Below, one piece after another: positions 1 through 7,471 of a stretch of 64,000 nucleotides of DNA. Source of the DNA: Mycolicibacterium chlorophenolicum (GTDB taxonomy: Bacteria; Actinomycetota; Actinomycetes; Mycobacteriales; Mycobacteriaceae). The stretch covers positions 1 to 64,000 of the forward strand of contig NZ_JYNL01000064.1 in assembly GCF_001044235.1 (NCBI RefSeq), given 5' to 3'. Position numbers and translations under genes: made by a program. The notes below the pieces were generated by a model. The model searched no databases, was not told the DNA's origin, and saw only the letters and a program-made list of their open reading frames with translations. The first letter of the stretch is position 1. Each line of letters opens with the position of its first letter.

Positions 1-88
1 GGGTCCAGATCAAGCCGTCACGACGCCACGCCGAAGCCCGGGTGGGTCCCGAATCAGACCGTCACACTGGTCCCGAATCAGACTGTCA
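1..88. mobile_element. End of a probable IS21-like element (multiple terminal repeats)
   Basis: Three imperfect copies of one sequence lie here: 1-20, 44-64 and 68-88. The last two share GGTCCCGAATCAGAC and both finish in GTCA. Read on the minus strand, the outer copy begins TGACAG at position 88. Several terminal repeats with TG...CA ends are typical of IS21-family elements, so I infer that such an element extends to the left of the window. Its transposase genes are not visible, so the family is a guess. The adjoining gene loses its start codon exactly here. Confidence 0.45.
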
Positions 89-1716
89 CCGCCAACCGCT
101 GGGATGCCGGTGACGTCCGGGAGGTCTTCCACGCCACTCGCAGTCGTGCTGAAGCGGCCTTCGAGGCCGCGGACGGCATCGCTGAGCTACCGGCTTTCGG
201 AACGTGGGGCGGTGAGGCATCTGAGGCAGCCAAAGAATCGATCGGTCAGGTCCGCAAGGATCTCGACGCGCACGGCAACGAAGCACTCGCCGTCGCTCAG
301 GCGGCCCGCAAAGCTGCCGACGACGTCGAGGCGGTCAAATCCCGCCTGACGCAACTGCGAGCCGACGCCACCAGCGCCGGCTTCGAGATCGATCCAATCA
401 GCAACCAGGTCTTGCTCGGCCCGGCACTGGAAGCCAACATGGTCGAGGCATTGGCTGCCGAGGCGACACGACAGGAGCTACAAGCGCGCGTGACGGCAAT
501 TCTGGCCGAGGCCGCACGCGTCGACCAGGAACTCGCCAGCGCAATCGCCATGGCGACAGGTGCAGAGCTGATCCCAGAGGGGCCACACTCGAACGACCCC
601 GCAGTGCAGGACATGCTGACTGATCCGCCCGAGGATCCGCAACAGTTCCACGACGCCTGGGAAAACCTGAGCCAAGAACAAAGGGATTGGCTGTACGAGC
701 AGGACCACGCCATCGGCAACCATCCCGGCATGCCCTTCGAGGACAAAGACCATTACAACCGGATGCACCTCAGCGAGCTGCAGGCCGCCAATCAAGCCGA
801 GCTGGACCGCTTAGCCAAAGAACATCCCGGGTGGACCGATGGTCGACCTGACACGCCCAACCCCAGCCCGCCAGGCTTCCAGGAGTGGAAAGCACAGTGG
901 GACAACGCAAACAAGACGCGACAGGGATACGAGCAGGTACAGCGGGCGCTGGAATCACCTGATGGTTTGCAGCGCTACCTTGGCGTCATTGATGACCAGG
1001 GCCACGCCGCGGTGTCGATCAACAACCCTGACACGGCCATCAGGAACGGCACGTTTGTTCCCGGTACCGGACAAGACCTGAGCCGACTTGAATACAGCGC
1101 GTCGAAATCGGAAGCAATGCTGCAGGCAACGCTCGAAGCCGACCGCAACCTCAAGGTTGGAGATGTTTCGATGACGACCTGGATGGGCTACGACCGCCCA
1201 ATGAGCATCCTCACCGATGCCCCGTCGCCTAGCTTTGCGCATGACGGCGCCGCGGCGCTGGACGACTTCCAAGCCGGGATGCGCGCCTCACATGACTTGG
1301 CCGCTGGCCCGTCCGTCAACACAGTGATCGGTCACAGTTACGGTTCAACCCTGGTGGGTGCAGCTGGACTGGACGGTCACCTTGATGCCAATAATGTTGT
1401 GGCCGTCGGTAGTCCCGGTGTGCTCGCGGACCATGCGAGCGACCTCAGCCTGGCCCCCGATGCGAACGTCTTCGCGTCACGCGCCGAGAACGACCTCATT
1501 GGCATTGCCACCTACGCAACACTCGGTCCAGATCCAATGGGTCAGGGCTTCGGCGCGATTCCGTTCGAGGCGGCGCCCGGGGCGGCCGGGCCTTTCGGCA
1601 CGCCAACGATCGACGCCCACAGCAGCTATTGGTCTCCCGGCAATCCCGCGCTCCTCAACATGGGGCGCATTATTGCCGGCAGGACCGATGTCACCCCACC
1701 CACGTTCACACCATGA
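88..1716 (+). CDS. DUF1023 alpha/beta-hydrolase-type protein, 5' end interrupted
   Basis: The frame encodes about 542 residues of the actinobacterial DUF1023 hydrolase family. Near the C-terminus is the nucleophile elbow GHSYGS (Ser about residue 417), followed by a conserved VVAVGSPG segment. The N-terminal 110 residues are an Ala/Asp/Glu-rich helical region (WDAGDVREVFHATRSRAEAA...) as in mycobacterial homologues. Such proteins normally begin within about ten residues of this Trp. Here no ATG or GTG is found, and the frame runs back into the repeat-bearing insertion-element end, so the native start was probably displaced. TTG at 412 is the first alternative start and would drop the helical region. 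The downstream lipoprotein gene starts at or just after the stop. The substrate is unknown. Confidence 0.8.
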   Translation, partial: TANRWDAGDVREVFHATRSRAEAAFEAADGIAELPAFGTWGGEASEAAKESIGQVRKDLDAHGNEALAVAQAARKAADDVEAVKSRLTQLRADATSAGFEIDPISNQVLLGPALEANMVEALAAEATRQELQARVTAILAEAARVDQELASAIAMATGAELIPEGPHSNDPAVQDMLTDPPEDPQQFHDAWENLSQEQRDWLYEQDHAIGNHPGMPFEDKDHYNRMHLSELQAANQAELDRLAKEHPGWTDGRPDTPNPSPPGFQEWKAQWDNANKTRQGYEQVQRALESPDGLQRYLGVIDDQGHAAVSINNPDTAIRNGTFVPGTGQDLSRLEYSASKSEAMLQATLEADRNLKVGDVSMTTWMGYDRPMSILTDAPSPSFAHDGAAALDDFQAGMRASHDLAAGPSVNTVIGHSYGSTLVGAAGLDGHLDANNVVAVGSPGVLADHASDLSLAPDANVFASRAENDLIGIATYATLGPDPMGQGFGAIPFEAAPGAAGPFGTPTIDAHSSYWSPGNPALLNMGRIIAGRTDVTPPTFTP

Positions 1717-1730
1717 CTGGACAGGACCGC

Positions 1731-2336
1731 ATGATTCGAGTCATCACGATCGCTACTGTGGCAACGCTCCTGGTTGCTGCATGTTCGACGTCCGAGCCTG
1801 AATCACTCGGTCCGCCGGTACCGACAGGTGCCACTGAAATACCTGGAGGGCCAATGGAACCAACACCTATCGTCCCGTCGCCCGTCGTCCCGGAGAGTCA
1901 GCGACAAGCGCAGGACACGATCAATCGCTATTTGTCCGACACAGTCAACGCCATGCCCACGGGGAGCACGTTGGACGGAACCCGCTACATCGTCGGAGAC
2001 GGCACCTCCTTCTGTGAAGACAACCCCAGCGGAGACGACCCGCCGGTCAGGGTGACCGACTGGCGCGACGTCGAACCGCCGGAGGGAACGGACTTCGCCG
2101 GGCTCATTGATCAGACAGGCGCACTCTGGAAGAGCTGGGGTTGGCAGGTGCTTGAGCGGGACGGGTTCGATAAGCCGAACCGATTCGGTTACGCGCCAGA
2201 CGGATACGTGCTTCAGATCAGCGCACGTCCGGATCCGACCCAGCCACCATCGCTGATCGCCTCCTCGCCGTGTTTTCCCGAGAGCCGACGTGACAACGGC
2301 GTTCGCAAGATTCCGGTGATTAGCCAAACCCCTTGA
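1731..2336 (+). CDS. Putative lipoprotein
   Basis: A protein of about 201 residues with a short type II signal peptide (MIRVITIATVATLLVAAC) whose lipobox LVAAC predicts lipidation at Cys18 and attachment to the outer face of the membrane. A Pro-rich linker follows. The remainder has a few conserved-looking aromatic and Cys positions but no domain I recognise. I chose ATG 1731 because a purine-rich GGACAGGA sits just upstream and the signal peptide is then compact. ATG 1713 (ATGA overlap with the hydrolase stop) would add six residues. Pairing of a DUF1023 protein with a small lipoprotein is common in mycobacteria, and the two are probably cotranscribed. Confidence 0.8.
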   Translation: MIRVITIATVATLLVAACSTSEPESLGPPVPTGATEIPGGPMEPTPIVPSPVVPESQRQAQDTINRYLSDTVNAMPTGSTLDGTRYIVGDGTSFCEDNPSGDDPPVRVTDWRDVEPPEGTDFAGLIDQTGALWKSWGWQVLERDGFDKPNRFGYAPDGYVLQISARPDPTQPPSLIASSPCFPESRRDNGVRKIPVISQTP

Positions 2337-2662
2337 TCCGCCTCAGCGCTCGATTACCGGCAATGTAGAGCATCCTCAATTCGTTGCTGCTCAGTCGTCC
2401 AGCCGGAGTAAGCAGCGTGCCTCGCGAGGGTTGCGAGGGAGAAATCGGGCGCAGGTCTTGACCACGAGCGAGACCGCTGAAGCGGCGGACACCAAATTTG
2501 CACTTACCTGCAGACCTTGCAACAAATCTGCGCAATACTGCCCGTCAGAACTGCTACGCTCGGAGGAGCGTTCCTTAGCTGAACCCACTGCGCGAGGGTT
2601 GCGGTTGACGATTGCCCGTCCTATCTCGACGCTCGGATCAGCAAACTGGCAGCAGCGACAGG
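2337..2662. repeat. Gene-free gap with GCGAGGG double repeats
   Basis: No convincing coding frame is seen in these 326 bases. A paired heptamer, GCGAGGG-TT-GCGAGGG, occupies 2424-2439. A weaker copy (GCGAGGG-TT-GCG) begins at 2592. The same double heptamer recurs in another gap of the island at 14344-14359. The convergent ends of the lipoprotein gene and the DUF262 gene flank the gap. Its role is unknown. Confidence 0.4.
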
Positions 2663-4741
2663 TCATTGCACCTCGCCCGGCACATTGTCGAGGAGGGCTT
2701 CGAGCTCAGGAGGGCCTAGACGTTGCGCCTGTGAGGCCTTGTCGTTGTCATCGAACTCGATGCCCTCGCCGATCAGTATCTCCATCGGATCGCGGATGTC
2801 CGCCGGGTCATGCCATTGAAATTTGAAGCTTATGGACCCGTCGCTGCTGAGAACGCGGTACGCGTTCGTTACTGCCGGGTCGTGGGCGATGTGATTAGCG
2901 GTCGGCTGTGCCGCCGTTCCGGCTAGTTCAGCCAGGTCGCCGTAGGACGTCCACGACCCGGCCGGCAGCGCCGAAACCGCTTCATCGACGCGTGTCCAAT
3001 CGAACCCAGAGCGCGCGGTCACAACTCCCGGCACAGGGGCGGACCACAATTCGATCGCGGCATCGGCGAGCACCTGCGAACGCTTCTGAATCTCGTCGAC
3101 TCCCCACTGGGTAGCTGCGGCGAGTTGCTCGTTCAGCTTGAGGTCCGAATCTTGCAGAATCTCCTGCTTGCGCTCAAACAGCTGGTTCGAGAGCTTCGAG
3201 TTCCACGCCGTCAACGTCAGGTTCCCCAGCGTGTGGCCAAGTCTCTCGAAGACTTCGCGCGGATCGTGCCCCGCATCCGTCAACTGCTTCTTCCACCCGT
3301 CGCTAAGGGTCTGCGGCATCACGTGTTCGATCGACAGCTTGGCCGAGTCAAAGTCAAGATCAACCTCAGCCCGCAGATGCGACTCTAGGCGCTGAAGAAC
3401 CAACCGCTGCTGATGGGGTCGCCCATTCGAGTAGTAATGCACGGTGGCGATGCCATCCCGAACACGATCGTCGTCGGGCCACCGTTTGTCCCGTGACAGC
3501 TCCCGACGCAACGCCACGTCAATCGGCTCACCCGGGGGAAGATTCCCGATTACAGCAATGAAGAGCCGGTTCAAGACGTTCGTCGGCACGTCGACGACGT
3601 AGCGCCTGACGATGAAGGACTCGATAGCTTCGAGGCACGACTCGGCCTGCCCACTGGCGACGCGGCCTGCATCCTTTTCGGAGTAGATGTGCAGCAGCAA
3701 CGGATAGGTCGTGCCGGCGCCCCAGCTACGCAAGAATGCCAGGTGCCTCAGCGCCTTCTTGCTGAGTCCCAGATCAGATGCCGTGGAACTCGGGTCTGCA
3801 GGTTGCAAGAAGAGGGAGTAGTAGGCGCCTCGCCGCGCGAGCCGCTTAACGTGATCTTCGAGGAAATCGAGATCAGCTGCCGACGGTTCTAGGCGACCTC
3901 GTGCCGCTCGGTAGACATCGCCTTGTTTGATGAACTCCCCCGTCGACTGGAGGTCGTCGCGAACAAGCCCCTCCAGGCCCTCCACCCCGAGTGCCTTTTC
4001 GAGCGGACGCCAGTGCTGCGTATAGACGGTGTTCGAGCGCGGCCCCAGCGCCATGAACAGGTAGTTTCGGAGCAGGTCGGATTGGGTCAGTCCTACTCCC
4101 GTAGCGTTGATGGACTCAAAGATCTTGTGGGGTCGCTCGCCTTCGGAAACAGTCACGAAGACCAGCGCCAATCGGTCGCCGATCGTCGTCGCCAGCCGTT
4201 CTGGGGCCAGCTCGCCGGCTTCGCGGAGCGCGCTGATCTTCCGGTGGAAGAATCGATAGGCGTTCACTATCGCGCTGTGTCCGGACACGTTGAGTGGATC
4301 GGTCAGCACCGTCCAGTAGGGAGCAGCATCCTCGTCGCCCGGTACCAGACGCGCCCATTTAGCTGAACCCTTCGGCTCCGTGTCATTGATCAGGTACTTC
4401 TTGTTCAGCCGGTCGAACTGATCAGGATCGTCGAGCGCCGCGACATCCCGCAATGCTGCGAGCGCGACGGATAACGTCGTGAGACGCTGCTGACCGTCGA
4501 CGACGCGAAACTCGCGGAAGTCGTGCAGCGGGTCGGCGTCCTTCTCAACCGCCACGATGCTGCCGATGAAGTGCTTCGGGATCGCGCTCCCGTCCGCGAG
4601 CGCTCGGTATTGCTCGGCGATGTCTTGCCACAGATCTTCCTGCTGACCTGTCTTCCACCGATAGTGCCGCTGGTACAGCGGCACCTGAAACTGGCGGTCC
4701 TGCGTCATCAGATCGCGGAAGGTCCCCTCCTTGGCACGCAT
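2663..4741 (-). CDS. DUF262-DUF1524 nuclease with C-terminal alkyltransferase-like domain
   Basis: A 692-residue GmrSD-like protein. The N-terminal DUF262 domain shows PLYQRHYRW (21-29) and the ParB-like nucleotide motif VVDGQQRLTTL (80-90). The DUF1524 His-Asn endonuclease region spans about 471-560, with IEHVMPQ, the H...LGNLTLT segment and a later N...K. After it comes an extra domain, about 578-645 (ALPAGSWTSYGDLAELAG ... NAYRVLSSDGS), which resembles the DNA-binding half of O6-alkylguanine transferases. The position of the usual PCHR cysteine reads NAYR, so it should be an alkyltransferase-like binder rather than an enzyme. Family knowledge: DUF262/DUF1524 proteins include GmrSD, which cuts modified phage DNA, and SspE. 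I infer a modification-dependent restriction factor. It is transcribed alone, divergent from the next gene. ATG 4741 is the start. Confidence 0.85.
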   Translation of the reverse strand: MRAKEGTFRDLMTQDRQFQVPLYQRHYRWKTGQQEDLWQDIAEQYRALADGSAIPKHFIGSIVAVEKDADPLHDFREFRVVDGQQRLTTLSVALAALRDVAALDDPDQFDRLNKKYLINDTEPKGSAKWARLVPGDEDAAPYWTVLTDPLNVSGHSAIVNAYRFFHRKISALREAGELAPERLATTIGDRLALVFVTVSEGERPHKIFESINATGVGLTQSDLLRNYLFMALGPRSNTVYTQHWRPLEKALGVEGLEGLVRDDLQSTGEFIKQGDVYRAARGRLEPSAADLDFLEDHVKRLARRGAYYSLFLQPADPSSTASDLGLSKKALRHLAFLRSWGAGTTYPLLLHIYSEKDAGRVASGQAESCLEAIESFIVRRYVVDVPTNVLNRLFIAVIGNLPPGEPIDVALRRELSRDKRWPDDDRVRDGIATVHYYSNGRPHQQRLVLQRLESHLRAEVDLDFDSAKLSIEHVMPQTLSDGWKKQLTDAGHDPREVFERLGHTLGNLTLTAWNSKLSNQLFERKQEILQDSDLKLNEQLAAATQWGVDEIQKRSQVLADAAIELWSAPVPGVVTARSGFDWTRVDEAVSALPAGSWTSYGDLAELAGTAAQPTANHIAHDPAVTNAYRVLSSDGSISFKFQWHDPADIRDPMEILIGEGIEFDDNDKASQAQRLGPPELEALLDNVPGEVQ

Positions 4742-4941
4742 CTACCGGAGGATAGCTGCTGCTTTGCCCTAACGATCCGAGCGAGAGCAACTAGTCGAGG
4801 ACGGCCCCTCTGCCGCAATGTTCGACTGCCAGGCGCCTGCCTGCAATACTCACCGGCGACTTCGTGCCGCCTTTACGTTCGTAGCTGCGTCGGCGTGTTT
4901 GGATAGTGGCTGCAAATGCGTGAATATTTGGGGGACCTACG

Positions 4942-5868
4942 TTGACCAGTCCGACGGCCAAGACGTGCAAGGTGCGATTTTTCGAGCTCCGACTGCTACC
5001 TGACGACACCCAGGCGCCCGGACAACGCTGGTCGCAGATCCTTCGTAACCTTCAAACAACCAGCAACTGCGGTCGAGTCGGCGCGCATGAGTGTGAGTAC
5101 AACGGGGTCACACTCGAGGGATTGCCGCTCATCGAGGGCAACGAACCCGCGACCGCCATTGCAGTGGGACGGACGGTCACGCCTCGTCAACGAAATTTGC
5201 TGACTTCGGCCCGCAGCGACCTTCCCGTGGACGCCGACCACGAACCCGTTGAGGAAGCCTTCGTTTCCTTCTTCCCAAACAATGTTGTGGGGATCGTCTT
5301 GTCGACCATTTCCGCGCCCTCTCATGTCGCCGTAGCGACATGGCTTAACACAGTCACTCCGCCCCGCTTCGCAGGTCAGTCCGCACTCTGGCACGCCGTG
5401 CCTGTCGTTGATCGGGAGAAGTACTTAACGATCGCCGAGGCACGCGAGGTGACGTCGGTGACCTTCGCATTGAAGCCCGAGAACGTTCCTGCAACAAGCG
5501 GAACAGTCCTTGGGGGTTTTCTAACGGAGGGTCGACAGTATGGCCACGGCGTTCGGATCGAAGTGAAAATTACCGCTGGACGCGGTCGACCTGGCGAATC
5601 CAGCAGGGAGTCAGCTCACCGACTAGCGCGGGATCTAGTCGGACTGCACACGGCAGGTGTGGACCTCGAAAAAGCTCAGGCGAACGTTCGACGCGCTTAC
5701 GGAGAAGCAGTTGAGCCGATCGATATCCTGCACCATCGGCTGGCACGTGAGGTGGAAATACCAGTTACGGATGGTCGATCGCTCGATCAAACATCAGTTT
5801 TCCGGGAAACACGCTCCGCATACAGAGACTTGGAAGCTGAAATTCTCGCTGCCATCGGGTTGTCGTAG
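4942..5868 (+). CDS. Hypothetical protein (DUF6731-like), first gene of a two-gene unit
   Basis: A soluble protein of 308 residues with no signal peptide or membrane segment. It vaguely resembles the DUF6731 group found near defence genes, but I cannot confirm this. The N-terminus (VRFFELRLLPDD) is beta-rich. The middle carries TAEAREV-type segments, and the C-terminal 100 residues are charged and probably helical. No catalytic motif is obvious. The start is TTG 4942, preceded by GGGGGACC at short distance. A membrane protein gene follows after about 70 bases, in the same direction. Codon use is more AT-rich than in the core genes downstream. Its position in the island suggests a cargo or defence role, which is inference only. 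Confidence 0.6.
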   Translation: MTSPTAKTCKVRFFELRLLPDDTQAPGQRWSQILRNLQTTSNCGRVGAHECEYNGVTLEGLPLIEGNEPATAIAVGRTVTPRQRNLLTSARSDLPVDADHEPVEEAFVSFFPNNVVGIVLSTISAPSHVAVATWLNTVTPPRFAGQSALWHAVPVVDREKYLTIAEAREVTSVTFALKPENVPATSGTVLGGFLTEGRQYGHGVRIEVKITAGRGRPGESSRESAHRLARDLVGLHTAGVDLEKAQANVRRAYGEAVEPIDILHHRLAREVEIPVTDGRSLDQTSVFRETRSAYRDLEAEILAAIGLS

Positions 5869-5907
5869 GCCCCCTATACCCTTCCAGCAAGACGGAGGTA
5901 ACGGCGA

Positions 5908-5955
5908 ATGACGACGCGGGCGGGGGCAGGTTCCCAATCATGCTGCGGTCGCTAG
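5908..5955 (+). promoter_or_regulatory. Short leader ORF with strong ribosome site, overlapping the membrane gene
   Basis: The best Shine-Dalgarno sequence in this gap (GGAGG, 5894-5898) serves ATG 5908, not the membrane protein start at 5940. ATG 5908 opens a 15-codon frame (MTTRAGAGSQSCCGR) that ends at 5955, inside the next gene. It may couple translation of the downstream gene, or mark a small frameshift in the membrane gene. Confidence 0.35.
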
Positions 5956-6392
5956 GAGGGCGTTTGGCCTTGGCCGGCGTGGGATTCGCGGCTTACAAGA
6001 TCGTCGAGCCTTACGTGTGGATCGAGCTTCAGGATCAGGTCGCGCCGACGATGTTCGCCATGGCGGGTGTCCTCGGCGTACTTGCCGGTTTTGCGGCGAC
6101 GGCGGTTGTATTCGTGGCAGCCGCCAACGGCCCCGGCATTGAACAAATGCGCCTAAATCACGGGCGTCGCCTTACCAATGCACTGCTAAGCACAGTTGTA
6201 ACGTTGTTGGTCAGCGCAGTCGGACTAGTATTTTGCGGTCTTTTTGCGAACGGGTGGGGAGCAAAAGGGGCTGCAAGCGCACTACTGGTTGCTCCGCTTT
6301 ACGATGTTTTACTTGTCTTCGTTGCACTGAGAACTGCAATCAATTCGGCCGGAACGCCGAAGCGCTCCGCACAGGACCCAAACACTCTGTGA
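5940..6392 (+). CDS. Small integral membrane protein
   Basis: The 150-residue product has three clear hydrophobic segments (about 36-62, 80-104 and 111-135) and a weaker one near the N-terminus. A basic cytoplasmic tail (TPKRSAQDPNTL) ends the protein. No family is recognised. The start ATG 5940 has only a weak ribosome site of its own; the strong site upstream belongs to an overlapping 15-codon frame, so translation may be coupled. Together with the preceding soluble protein it forms a compact pair resembling the sensor-plus-membrane-effector layout of some abortive-infection systems. That role is inferred from layout only. Confidence 0.65.
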   Translation: MLRSLGGRLALAGVGFAAYKIVEPYVWIELQDQVAPTMFAMAGVLGVLAGFAATAVVFVAAANGPGIEQMRLNHGRRLTNALLSTVVTLLVSAVGLVFCGLFANGWGAKGAASALLVAPLYDVLLVFVALRTAINSAGTPKRSAQDPNTL

Positions 6393-6725
6393 TGCAGGAA
6401 AATTCGGCGTCAACGATGCCGCGTTCCGCGCTCTTACGGAACTCGGCGTCATTCCGAGGAACCTCAGCGGTAGCAAGAGGAATGCGGAGCTGAATCTTCG
6501 CGAGCGGGAAATGCCCGATCAACGGAATCCGAATCACCGGGCCAAGTGCAGGCGACAGTCGTTCAACCTTCGGCCGTCCTGCGCGAAAGCATGGGTGAGA
6601 TCCGCAAGGAGACCGCCCCTACAGGCTTGGCGATCTGCTGCACCGCTTCGTTGTCTTCAATCGCGCCGGCAATTCTCTCTAACCACCCGACCGCTGCCGA
6701 AACACTGCGCCGAGCCACCACCGAT
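6393..6725. other. Gene-poor gap, possibly decayed coding sequence
   Basis: No frame here is convincing. On the minus strand a 52-codon frame (GTG 6721 to stop at 6563, containing GWLERIAGAIEDNEAVQQIA) follows the Xre gene but lacks a ribosome site. On the plus strand a frame reading AFRALTELGVIPRNLSGSK resembles coding sequence but has no start. These may be remains of genes lost when the island was assembled. Confidence 0.3.
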
Positions 6726-6956
6726 CTAAGCACCGAAAGATTCCTGTACCGCCTCGATCCTCACAGCGAGCCCTACTGCGGCCGTCACCTTCGCGAGGGT
6801 CGCAACCGAGACGTCGTCGCCGCGCTCGATGCGCGCGATCGTCGGCCGGGAGACCCCGGCCAGCTCGCCCAGGCGGGTCTGAGACCACCCGCGTTCACGA
6901 CGCGCGTCCCGGACTGCGTCGCCGACAGACGCGAGGCTCACGGCTGGATCCGTCAT
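6726..6956 (-). CDS. Small Xre-family DNA-binding regulator
   Basis: A 76-residue protein that is essentially one Cro/C1-type helix-turn-helix domain: VRDARRERGWSQTRLGELAG, then VSRPTIARIERG, the usual recognition helix and following turn. ATG 6956 lies two bases after the stop of the preceding gene, with CCGGAG as ribosome site. It is therefore the last gene of the hsdM-hsdS-hsdR operon. Small Xre proteins linked to restriction systems usually act as controllers of the modification/restriction balance (C proteins) or as antitoxins. An autoregulatory role is likely; a palindrome upstream of hsdM is the candidate operator. Confidence 0.85.
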   Translation of the reverse strand: MTDPAVSLASVGDAVRDARRERGWSQTRLGELAGVSRPTIARIERGDDVSVATLAKVTAAVGLAVRIEAVQESFGA

Positions 6957-6958
6957 CG

Positions 6959-7471
6959 CTACTCCGGAGGCTCCACGGGGCGAAACTTCCAGCCTCGAGC
7001 CTGCGCCTTCGCAAGCATGGCCTTCGCGGCGAGCAGACACGAGCCTCTGTCATCGGCAGGCACCTCGTTGAAGTCGATGTGCCCGTGGTAGTCGGAGCGA
7101 CTGTCATTCATCGAGTCGTCCCACACCGTCAGCGGAGCTCGGCCACCTTCAGATGACTTGATCTCTGCGGACTCGACCTCGTCCACGGTCACCGCCAGGA
7201 CGCCGGCCGGGGCCTTGTACTTTCTTCCGTTGGCGTCGCACCGAGCCTTAATACATGCGGCACGGTCCGCGTACGCCTGTTCGGGACTTGTCGCGTCACC
7301 GCGTGCGATGGACAGGCGATTGAAGTCCTTCCTGTCGGCGGGGCTGAGGTTGAACGCCGCCGGATCGACGACACCGGCGGCGTTGCACCAGGCGTTGTTG
7401 ATCGTGCGCAGAAGCTCGGTGTCACCGGCGTCCATCCGTACACGTTTGAGCGCAGTTGCGTCGTCACCCAT
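6959..7471 (-). CDS. Hypothetical protein between hsdR and Xre regulator
   Basis: A 170-residue protein of no family I recognise. The N-terminal half is helical and charged (LSPADRKDFNRLSIARGD). The C-terminal half has VLAVTVDEVESAEI, PLTVWDDSMNDSRSDYHGHIDF and DRGSCLLAAKAMLAKAQ. The DYHGHIDF stretch supplies two His and two Asp and could be a metal or active site, but that is speculation. The start ATG 7471 overlaps the end of hsdR by eight bases and the xre gene starts two bases after its stop, so it is translationally coupled in the restriction operon. It might be an accessory restriction factor, or the toxin of a pair with the Xre protein. Confidence 0.75.
   Translation of the reverse strand: MGDDATALKRVRMDAGDTELLRTINNAWCNAAGVVDPAAFNLSPADRKDFNRLSIARGDATSPEQAYADRAACIKARCDANGRKYKAPAGVLAVTVDEVESAEIKSSEGGRAPLTVWDDSMNDSRSDYHGHIDFNEVPADDRGSCLLAAKAMLAKAQARGWKFRPVEPPE

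Noticed and set aside
6563..6721. 52-codon minus-strand frame after the Xre gene as a toxin gene
   Set aside because: No ribosome site, GTG start only, and no recognisable fold; kept only as a note on the gap.
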